Of a stretch of DNA of 6,470 nucleotides, positions 1-5,569 are shown in pieces. How positions within the stretch are numbered: the first letter of the stretch is position 1; each line of letters begins with the position of its first letter. The stretch covers positions 1 to 6,470 of the forward strand of contig CAZIHO010000152.1 in the NCBI GenBank assembly GCA_964538875.1, read 5' to 3'. Source of the stretch: CAZIHO01 sp964538875 (GTDB lineage Bacteria > Pseudomonadota > Gammaproteobacteria > Chromatiales > Chromatiaceae). Below the pieces are notes generated by a model, which was not told the origin of the DNA, searched no databases, and saw only the letters and a program-made list of their open reading frames with translations. The translations under genes and the position numbers were made by a program.

Positions 1-1005
1 ACCGGGACCCTCGAAGCCCGGATCAAGACCACCGTCGGGGCGCGGATTCAGGAGCGCTTGATCCAGGTTCTGGCGGATCAGGGTGACCAGGTCAAGGCCG
101 GCCAATTGCTGGCCCGCCTCGACGATGCGGAAAGCCGGCAGCAGGTGGCGGTGGCCAACGCCACCTTCGAGGCGGCCCGGCGCACCGTGGAGCGGGTCGG
201 CGCCGACCTGGCCCGCTCCGAGGCGGTGCTCGCCCTGGCCCGGATTGATTACCAGCGCAAAAAAGAGCTGTTGGCCACCAAGAGCGCTTCCCAAGCCGAT
301 GTGGATAAGGCGGCGGAAGGGCTCCACATCGCTGAGGCGGATCTAAAACGCAGCCATGCCGCGATCGCCGAAGCAGAGAGTCAGGTGGTCATGGCCGAGA
401 AAACCCTGCTGTACCGCAAGGAGCAACTTGCCTTTACCGAGATTCGCGCCCCCTACGATGGACTGGTCATCCGCCGCGACCGGGACCCTGGCGAAGTGCT
501 GGTGCCGGGGGCTTCCCTCATGCAGATGGTGTCCCTCGATGAGCTCTGGGTCAGCGCCTGGATCGATGAGACCGCCATCCCCAGCCTAGCCGCCGGGCAA
601 CCGGCGCGCATCCTATTCCGTTCCGAGCCGAACCAGCCCTATCCAGGCACGGTCGCCCGTCTCGGCAAGGAGGCGGACCGCGAGACCCGGGAATTTCTGG
701 TGGATGTGCGGGTTGAGCAATGGCCGGCCAATTGGACCATTGGCCAGCGGGCCGAGGTGTTCATCGAGACCGGCCGTGCGCCAGACGCCCTGGTCCTGCC
801 CCAGGGTTTTCTGGTCTGGCAGGCCGGCCAGCCTGGCGCCTGGGTCGCCGCAGGGGGCCGCGCCCAGTGGCGCGACCTCAGCCTGGGTCTGCGGGGTGCC
901 CAGGATGTCGCCGTCGTCCAGGGTCTCGCCGCCGGGGAGCAGGTCATCCGTCCCCGGCCAGGACGCCCGGCCCTCACCCAGGGTCAGCGGATCGCTTTGC
1001 CATGA
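1..1005 (+). CDS. HlyD/MacA-family periplasmic adaptor (membrane fusion) subunit, 5'-truncated by window edge
   Basis: This is the periplasmic adaptor of a tripartite export pump, linking an inner-membrane ABC transporter to an outer-membrane channel. The frame is open from base 1 (Thr-Gly-Thr-Leu-Glu), so the start codon and the expected signal peptide or N-terminal anchor lie to the left. A TTG at 58 is internal, because homologous-looking residues precede it. 334 residues are visible. The first lipoyl half-motif (VLADQGDQVKAGQLLARLDD) is at about residues 23-42. A long Ala/Glu/Arg-rich helical hairpin follows at about 43-145. The second lipoyl half (IRAPYDGLV, near 148-156) comes next, then beta-barrel and membrane-proximal regions to the C-terminus. 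This domain order is classic for the HlyD_D23/RND-MFP superfamily. The stop TGA overlaps the permease ATG, which places it first of three visible operon genes. The ABC partners argue against an RND role. The exported substrate cannot be inferred. Confidence 0.93.
   Translation, partial: TGTLEARIKTTVGARIQERLIQVLADQGDQVKAGQLLARLDDAESRQQVAVANATFEAARRTVERVGADLARSEAVLALARIDYQRKKELLATKSASQADVDKAAEGLHIAEADLKRSHAAIAEAESQVVMAEKTLLYRKEQLAFTEIRAPYDGLVIRRDRDPGEVLVPGASLMQMVSLDELWVSAWIDETAIPSLAAGQPARILFRSEPNQPYPGTVARLGKEADRETREFLVDVRVEQWPANWTIGQRAEVFIETGRAPDALVLPQGFLVWQAGQPGAWVAAGGRAQWRDLSLGLRGAQDVAVVQGLAAGEQVIRPRPGRPALTQGQRIALP
1002..1005 (+). other. ATGA start/stop overlap coupling adaptor and permease
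   Basis: The permease ATG (1002-1004) shares bases with the adaptor stop TGA (1003-1005). The upstream sequence has only a weak purine patch (GCGGA at about 987-991), so permease translation probably depends on ribosomes finishing the adaptor. This overlap, together with a good hydrophobic N-terminus, decides the permease start over in-frame GTG/TTG codons further upstream inside the adaptor gene. Confidence 0.8.
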
Positions 1006-2216
1006 ACCTGGCGCTGCGGGATATCCGGCATAACGCCGGGCGTTTTGTGTTCACCACCCTGGGCATGGGCCTATTGCTGATGATCGTCATGGGCATGGGC
1101 GGCATTTACCGGGGGCTGATTTTTGAAGCCACCCTGCTGGTGGACCGGGTGGGCGCCGACCTGTGGGTGGTGCAGGGCACCACCCGGGGGCCGTTCGCAG
1201 AGATTTCACGCATTGCGGCCAATCTGGAAGACCGGGTGCGAGCCGTGCCGGGCGTGGCCCAGGCGCGCCGTTTCGTCTCCCATACCCTCCAGCGGGAGCA
1301 CGGCGGCCAGCCCCTGCGCATGGTGGTGCAAGGACTGGCCTGGCCGGATGACCAGGGCGCCTGGGTGCCCCTCACGGCCGGCCGGCCGCTGCGCCAGGCC
1401 CACTACGAAATGATCGCCGACCAGTCCCTGGGCTTGGCCCTGGGGGAAAAGATCAAGCTCGGCAAAGATTACTTTACGGTAGTGGGTCAGACGCGGGGCC
1501 TGGTGGGCACCGGCGGCGACGGGCTGGCGTTCTTTACCGTCAGTGACGCCCTCTCGATTCAGTTTGACCTGCCCGGCGAGGCGGTACGCCTGGAACGGGC
1601 CGCCCGCCGCGACCGGCTGCAAGGGATCGACCTGGGGCGCCTCCAGCCTTTGCTACTGGACCGCGCCGCCGGCCTGTCCAGTGGCATCCCGGCGTTTGCC
1701 AACCCCCAGGTCAGCGCCATCCTGGTCAGTCTGCAACCCGGCGCCGACGCGGGCGCCGTGCGCCGCGTCCTAGCCACCTGGCCCGACATCACGGTCTATT
1801 CCACCCAGGAGCAAAAGGACCTGCTGCTGGCCGGCATGGTGGACAAGGCGCGCCGCCAGCTCAACCTGTTTCGGGTCCTGCTGATTATCATCTCCACCAT
1901 CATCATCGCGCTGATTATCTACACCCTAACTCTGGACAAGCTCCGGGACATCGCGCTGCTCAAACTCATCGGCGCCCGTAACCGGGTCATTGGCGGCCTC
2001 ATCCTCCAGCAGGCCCTGGTCATGGGGGGACTTGGTTTCGCCCTCGCCTGGTGGCTGGGCCTGTATTTGTTTCCCCATTTCCCACGGCTGGTGCTGATCG
2101 AAACCGAGGACCTGGTGACGCTCGGCCTCATCGTGATCGGCATCTCCACCCTGGCCAGCCTGCTGGGAATCGGCAAGGCCCTGCGGGTCGAGCCGAATAC
2201 GGTGCTGGCGGTATGA
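1002..2216 (+). CDS. ABC transporter permease, FtsX/MacB (DevC-like) family
   Basis: This is the inner-membrane permease of the export pump, 404 residues long, which is usual for a DevC/MacB-type subunit without a fused ATPase. Four hydrophobic stretches are visible: TM1 at about residues 15-38, a large periplasmic domain at about 39-285, then TM2 at about 290-310, TM3 at about 331-357 and TM4 at about 370-392. This one-plus-three topology with a big extracytoplasmic domain is the FtsX-like/MacB_PCD architecture. The segment LDKLRDIALLKLIGA (about 311-325) after TM2 matches the conserved cytoplasmic coupling motif that contacts the ATPase. The C-terminal RVEPNTVLAV resembles the family's usual ending. 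In such mechanotransmission-type transporters the permease drives a periplasmic partner rather than forming a wide channel. The start follows from the ATGA overlap, and the stop overlaps the ATPase start in the same way. LolCE-type lipoprotein release is less likely because an HlyD adaptor is present. Confidence 0.92.
   Translation: MNLALRDIRHNAGRFVFTTLGMGLLLMIVMGMGGIYRGLIFEATLLVDRVGADLWVVQGTTRGPFAEISRIAANLEDRVRAVPGVAQARRFVSHTLQREHGGQPLRMVVQGLAWPDDQGAWVPLTAGRPLRQAHYEMIADQSLGLALGEKIKLGKDYFTVVGQTRGLVGTGGDGLAFFTVSDALSIQFDLPGEAVRLERAARRDRLQGIDLGRLQPLLLDRAAGLSSGIPAFANPQVSAILVSLQPGADAGAVRRVLATWPDITVYSTQEQKDLLLAGMVDKARRQLNLFRVLLIIISTIIIALIIYTLTLDKLRDIALLKLIGARNRVIGGLILQQALVMGGLGFALAWWLGLYLFPHFPRLVLIETEDLVTLGLIVIGISTLASLLGIGKALRVEPNTVLAV
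2213..2216 (+). other. ATGA start/stop overlap coupling permease and ATPase
   Basis: The ATPase ATG (2213-2215) overlaps the permease stop TGA (2214-2216). Only a weak GGCGG purine run lies just upstream, again suggesting translational coupling. The reading frame is open upstream from GTG at 2051, but that stretch lies inside the permease gene, out of frame with it, and codes for nothing ABC-like, so the start at 2213 is preferred. Confidence 0.8.
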
Positions 2217-2962
2217 ACTCAGCCCCGGAAGAAGCCGCCATCGAGGTCACCAACCTGCGCAAGGTGTACGGCGAGGGACATACCTCAGTGGTGGCCGTGC
2301 GCGATGCCACATTGCGGATAGCGCGGGGTGAAATCGTCGGCCTGTTCGGTCCCAGCGGTTCCGGCAAGTCCACCTTACTCACCGCCATGGCCCTGATCAA
2401 TCCGCCCACCGCCGGGCGCATCGCGATCGGCGGTCAGCTAGTCATGGACGGCCCCCGGGCTCTGGTGGATGCCCGCCAGTTCCGCCGCCAGAACATCGGC
2501 TTCGTGTTCCAGAAACCCAACCTGATCCCGTTTCTCACCGCCTTGGAAAACGTCCAGGTGGCTATGGAAATCAACGATATACCAGCCCGCCAAGCCCGCC
2601 GGGAGGGGCTGGAGCTGCTCGGCTACCTCGGCGTCGGCCCCCGGGCTAATAACCTTCCGGACGCCCTGTCCGGCGGTGAACAGCAGCGGGTTGCCATCGC
2701 CCGGGCGCTGGCCAACGAGCCCCAGCTCATCCTGGCCGATGAGCCGACCGCTTCCCTGGACGGCGCCCTCGGGCACCAGGTCATGACGCTTTTCGCCAAG
2801 GTCGCCCACGAACGCCGGGCCGGCGTCCTGGTGGTCACCCACGACCATCGCACCCTCGATGTGTTCGACCGTATTCTGGATGTGGAAGATGGGGCGATCC
2901 AGGTGCGTCCCGCGCGTCCGGCCCCGCCCTCGGTCCATGGGGTCCCCACCGGCGCTGGCTAG
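2213..2962 (+). CDS. ABC transporter ATP-binding protein, MacB/LolD/DevA type
   Basis: This is the cytoplasmic ATPase powering the pump, 249 residues, a standard length for a stand-alone exporter nucleotide-binding domain. All catalytic motifs are intact: Walker A GPSGSGKST (residues 46-54), Q-loop Gln100 in VFQKPNLIPFLTALENV, signature LSGGEQQR (152-159), Walker B LILADEP (172-178) with catalytic Glu177, D-loop SLD (181-183) and H-loop His210 in VVTHD. The Q-loop context and signature are typical of the MacB/LolD/DevA group that pairs with FtsX-like permeases, matching the upstream gene. The last 18 or so residues are a Pro/Ala-rich tail beyond the conserved fold. It is third and last in the visible operon. 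Its TAG stop shares CTAG with the stop of the convergent kinase gene. The transported substrate is unknown, and a specific symbol such as devA would be over-assignment. Confidence 0.95.
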   Translation: MNSAPEEAAIEVTNLRKVYGEGHTSVVAVRDATLRIARGEIVGLFGPSGSGKSTLLTAMALINPPTAGRIAIGGQLVMDGPRALVDARQFRRQNIGFVFQKPNLIPFLTALENVQVAMEINDIPARQARREGLELLGYLGVGPRANNLPDALSGGEQQRVAIARALANEPQLILADEPTASLDGALGHQVMTLFAKVAHERRAGVLVVTHDHRTLDVFDRILDVEDGAIQVRPARPAPPSVHGVPTGAG

Positions 2963-2974
2963 GTGCGAGGGCGG
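2924..2974. terminator. Possible bidirectional terminator hairpin across the convergent gene ends
   Basis: A perfect 9-bp GC-rich inverted repeat has arms CCGCCCTCG (2924-2932) and CGAGGGCGG (2966-2974). It brackets the overlapping stop codons at 2959-2962. The 33-nt loop contains a further short palindrome, TGGGGTCCCCA (2938-2948). No U-tract follows on either strand, so it is not a canonical intrinsic terminator, and both arms lie in coding sequence. It might slow convergent polymerases or protect 3' ends. In DNA this GC-rich a chance repeat is quite possible. Confidence 0.3.
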
Positions 2975-5196
2975 TAGGGAACTTCCACCAGGATCCGCAC
3001 CCCGGCGCCGGGCCGGCTGGAGAGCTGAAACTGTCCGCCCAGGTTGCGGGCCCGTTCTCGCATCACCAGCAGGCCGAAGCCCGCCCGGGGCCTGCTCAGG
3101 TTCATACCGATGCCGTCGTCCCGGATCACCAGGCGCAGCCATCCCGGTTTGCGGAGCCCCAGGAACAGGCGCACCCGTGCCGCTTGGGCATGGCGCGCCA
3201 CGTTGGCCAGGCATTCCTGGACGATGCGAAACAGATGAATACGGGTTTCGCCATCCCAGTCCGGAATGGGCGCCGAGATGCGAGACCGCGTCCGGACCCT
3301 GGGGTTCTGGGTCGCCCAGGCGGACACCAGGGAGCGCAGGGACGCCACTAGACCCGCTTCGTCCAGCATCTGGGGGTGGAGCCCTTCCATGATGCGGTGG
3401 GACACGGCGTAAATTTGTCCGGCGCAGGCCTCGATGGCGGCGGAATCCGCCAGATTGCGCTCCACGGACAAGGGCGAGCGGCGCCGGATGGCGGCGGCGA
3501 AGGAACGGATTGCCACCAATTGTTGACTGAGTTCGTCATGCAGTTCCCGGGCCAGGGCGCCCCGTTCCTTTTCCTGGAGGTGAATCAGTTCCCGGCCCAG
3601 GCGGGTGTTTTCCTCCAACAGTTCCGCTTGCAGTTGCTCGAACTGCTTACGTTCGGTAATGTCCCGCCCGACAGACTGAAATTCCTTGAGGTGGCCCTGA
3701 CCGTCAAAAAACCCCCGGTTGACGAACTGCATCCAGCGCAATTCGCCACCGGCGGCCCAGACCCGGTTTTCGATCACCACCACCGGCCGTTGCGGCGTCA
3801 TCTCCGCCAGTTGCGCCTCGATCAGGGGCACGTCATCCGCATGGGCGGTGGGCTGCCAGAGCTGGCCGATCACTTGCGCCGGAGTGAGGCCAAATAGACG
3901 GTAAAAAACCTCGTTGGCGAAGATGTAGGTGCCGTTCGGCTTGACCCGGCAAATGACCTCGGTTTGATCTTCCACCACCGCCCGGTAGCGGGCCTCGCTG
4001 GCCTGCAACGCCTGCTCCATCCGCTTGTTCTCGTTAATGTCGATGACGGCGCTGATGGTTACGTCGGTGCCGGGCTGGAGCAGGGCGATGGCCAGCCGGA
4101 ACCAGCGGGTGCTGCCGTCCTGGTGGCGCATCTGTAACTCTACGGAATGTTTCCCGGTCAGGGTTAGGCTGGCCCAAAGCCCGGTGCGGAACTGGGCATA
4201 GGCCGCCGCGTCCGGGAACAGCATGGGGGTCTGGTGGCCGGCCATTTCCCCATCCTGGTAGCCGAATAGGCGATGGAAGGTGGGATTGGCCCACAGAATG
4301 GTCTGGTCCTGGACTTTCGCCAGACCAATGACATCGCTATCCAGGATCATGCGCAACTCCGCCAACACGGCGCTGCGTTCCTGTTCCATGCGCTGGACCT
4401 GGGTGATGTCCGTGATATGGCCCACCATGCGCAGGGGCGCACCCTGGCTGTCCCTGGCGACCACCTTGCCCCGGCCCCGCACCCAGCGGATCTCCCCGGA
4501 GCCGCTGAGCATCCGGTACTGCACCTCGCTGACCGGGATCTCGCCCCGAATGTGGGCTTGGACCGTGGATTCGACCTGGGGCCAGTCCTCCGGGTGTACC
4601 AGGGCTTTGTAGAATGCCCAATCCGGGGTGACCTGACTGGGTTCATATCCGGCTAGGGCATAGTAGCCCGGCGACAGGTAGGCCCGGTTGTTGGCCAAAT
4701 CCCAGTCCCACACCCCGTCCCCGGTCGCCTCTAAGGCGATCTGGAGATGCAGTTCGTTGCTCTTGGATTGAATTTCTGCCTGCTTGCGGGCGCTGATCTC
4801 CTCTTGACTGACCACCAGTCCGCCGCCGGGCAGCTCCATGGCGCCGAGGGTCAGGGCAAACCAGCGCTCCCCAGCCGGACCGGGTACCCAGAATTCGGTC
4901 TGGAAGCGGGTTTGCTGCCGGTTTAGCACGCTGGCCAGGCCGTCCAGCAGCGCCGCACCCCTGGGTCCCAGGGCCTCCGCCGCCTGTTGCCACAGCGCCA
5001 GGAAATGGGCTCCCGGCGGTGCGCCCCGGCCCGGATAGGCCGGATCCTGCGCCGCGTTCCGCCAGGCGGCGTTGACTTCCAGGATCAGGCCCTGGGCGTC
5101 CAGGACTGCGATTTCCAAGGGCAGCGCGTCCAGCAGGGCGTGCCGCCCGGCCGGCGCGTCGCCGGCGGGGAGGGGAGGCGTGCGGGGATGGGTCAT
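2959..5196 (-). CDS. Soluble multi-PAS sensor histidine kinase, NarX-type (HisKA_3/HATPase_c) core
   Basis: This is a 745-residue sensor kinase that would autophosphorylate on histidine in response to a cytoplasmic cue. No transmembrane segment or signal peptide is visible. Four PAS/PAC units occur in series: PAS1 at about 20-140 (divergent), PAS2 at about 149-268 (PAS_3-like, GDGVWDWDL, ending GHITDIT), PAS3 at about 276-394, and PAS4 at about 402-518 (ending GRDITERK). A short coiled coil at about 517-545 leads to the HisKA_3 dimerisation helix with phospho-acceptor His553 in ALARELHDELSQQL. HLFRIVQECLANVARHA (N-box Asn665), DDGIG (693-697) and GFGLLVMRER (706-715) mark a complete HATPase_c domain. 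There is no receiver or DNA-binding domain. ATG at 5196 is the most upstream start in frame, with no strong Shine-Dalgarno. The PAS ligand cannot be read from sequence. It diverges from the HD-GYP regulator, a plausible but unproven partner. Confidence 0.93.
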   Translation of the reverse strand: MTHPRTPPLPAGDAPAGRHALLDALPLEIAVLDAQGLILEVNAAWRNAAQDPAYPGRGAPPGAHFLALWQQAAEALGPRGAALLDGLASVLNRQQTRFQTEFWVPGPAGERWFALTLGAMELPGGGLVVSQEEISARKQAEIQSKSNELHLQIALEATGDGVWDWDLANNRAYLSPGYYALAGYEPSQVTPDWAFYKALVHPEDWPQVESTVQAHIRGEIPVSEVQYRMLSGSGEIRWVRGRGKVVARDSQGAPLRMVGHITDITQVQRMEQERSAVLAELRMILDSDVIGLAKVQDQTILWANPTFHRLFGYQDGEMAGHQTPMLFPDAAAYAQFRTGLWASLTLTGKHSVELQMRHQDGSTRWFRLAIALLQPGTDVTISAVIDINENKRMEQALQASEARYRAVVEDQTEVICRVKPNGTYIFANEVFYRLFGLTPAQVIGQLWQPTAHADDVPLIEAQLAEMTPQRPVVVIENRVWAAGGELRWMQFVNRGFFDGQGHLKEFQSVGRDITERKQFEQLQAELLEENTRLGRELIHLQEKERGALARELHDELSQQLVAIRSFAAAIRRRSPLSVERNLADSAAIEACAGQIYAVSHRIMEGLHPQMLDEAGLVASLRSLVSAWATQNPRVRTRSRISAPIPDWDGETRIHLFRIVQECLANVARHAQAARVRLFLGLRKPGWLRLVIRDDGIGMNLSRPRAGFGLLVMRERARNLGGQFQLSSRPGAGVRILVEVPYRPRT

Positions 5197-5376
5197 GGGT
5201 CAGGTCCCGGGCTCAAGCTGTTGCCAAGGGGGGTGGGGCCGGGGCGCGACCACTGGCGGCACCCGGTTCCGGGGCGATGATAGGGGATCGGCTGGGTCAC
5301 TGGGGGGACGGCGCTGGTGCAAACGATGGGGTTGCCTATGAGATCATGGGTTCCGTGTCAGAGCGCTGGGCCGGTC

Positions 5377-5404
5377 CCAGGACGGGTTCCGGCCTAGGTC
5401 CTGG
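5377..5404. repeat. 7-bp inverted repeat CCAGGAC/GTCCTGG
   Basis: The arms at 5377-5383 and 5398-5404 are perfect complements separated by 14 bases. The repeat lies in the middle of the divergent region, away from either start codon. It has no following T-run, so it does not look like an intrinsic terminator. It may be an operator-like element or a chance GC-rich repeat. Confidence 0.3.
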
Positions 5405-5459
5405 CCAGTGCCGGTCTGGGCGCGCCGGTAGATCGGGAATTTGTCCTACTATAGGTTTA

Positions 5460-5491
5460 GTCCGGCCGGCCGCGAATAGGATATGCCGGAC
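5460..5491. repeat. 7-bp inverted repeat GTCCGGC/GCCGGAC upstream of the HD-GYP regulator gene
   Basis: The arms at 5460-5466 and 5485-5491 are perfect complements around an 18-base spacer containing the AT-richer AATAGGATAT. The repeat overlaps an alternative in-frame ATG for the regulator (5483-5485). This is a reasonable position for a promoter-proximal operator or a 5' leader hairpin controlling the gene. No known binding-site consensus was recognised. Confidence 0.35.
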
Positions 5492-5531
5492 CCGAATGCG
5501 CCGTCTGCCTGGGGTTCCCACGCGGCCGGCC
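5464..5531. repeat. 11-bp inverted repeat overlapping the 7-bp repeat
   Basis: GGCCGGCCGCG (5464-5474) is the exact reverse complement of CGCGGCCGGCC (5521-5531), 46 bases apart. The left arm overlaps the left arm of the 7-bp repeat, so the two pairings are mutually exclusive in RNA. This looks like competing hairpins, but it rests on GC-only words that recur by chance in this composition. Confidence 0.3.
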
Positions 5532-5569
5532 CAGGTTTTAACCAGAGGCCCCCTTTTGTTTGTGGCGAA

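Larger units (their letters stand above)
5265..5518 (+). repeat. Four same-strand copies of GGTTCC in the divergent region
   Basis: The hexamer GGTTCC occurs at 5265-5270, 5349-5354, 5385-5390 and 5513-5518, all on the plus strand. Two copies share the longer core GGGTTCCG (5348-5355 and 5384-5391), and the first reads CGGTTCCG. Spacing is irregular (84, 36 and 128 bases). Four copies in under 300 bases is more than chance would suggest, but the hexamer also occurs within the ATPase gene near 2357. It could be a regulator-binding word or simply a genome-favoured string. Confidence 0.35.
5197..5569. other. Divergent intergenic region between kinase and HD-GYP regulator genes
   Basis: No convincing gene lies in these 373 bases. 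Small open frames on both strands (plus 5277-5573, minus 5336-5521) have Arg/Gly/Pro-rich translations without family character. The kinase-proximal part (5228-5244) is strongly G-rich on the plus strand, giving the kinase transcript a C-rich leader. The regulator-proximal part is more AT-rich around 5440-5485 and holds TACTAT (5447-5452), which resembles a -10 element, but no -35 hexamer sits at 16-18 bp from it. Several inverted repeats and four GGTTCC hexamers are annotated separately. Promoters for both divergent genes should lie here, but none can be assigned firmly. Confidence 0.6.

Noticed and set aside
58..60. TTG as start of the adaptor gene
   Set aside because: The frame is open to base 1 and the preceding residues (TGTLEARIKTTVGARI) fit the N-terminal beta region of HlyD adaptors, so the gene is cut by the window edge.
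361..368. GCGATCGC octamer, the cyanobacterial HIP1 word
   Set aside because: I noticed only one copy and did not see it elsewhere in the window, so it gives no support for a cyanobacterial origin despite the DevBCA-like operon.
720..1001. Upstream in-frame extension of the permease from a TTG/GTG-type start
   Set aside because: This 94-residue stretch lies over the adaptor coding frame, is Arg/Gly/Pro-rich and lacks permease features. The ATGA overlap at 1002 is a better start.
2438..3214. Minus-strand open frame of 258 residues
   Set aside because: It is antisense to the ATPase and overlaps the kinase end in another frame. Its Pro/Gly/Arg-rich translation has no domain motifs, as expected for a shadow in high-GC DNA.
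3376..3897. Plus-strand open frame of 173 residues antisense to the kinase
   Set aside because: The opposite strand encodes PAS4 and the HisKA_3 helix with clear motifs. The antisense product has no recognisable features.
5228..5244. G-quadruplex candidate in the G-rich run
   Set aside because: There are only three separated G-tracts (6, 4 and 4), so a four-tract three-tetrad structure would require splitting the first tract without a proper loop.
5197..5340. Possible sigma-54 promoter in the divergent region
   Set aside because: GG and GC pairs were found only at wrong spacing (for example 11 or 16 bases instead of 10), so no -24/-12 element can be supported.
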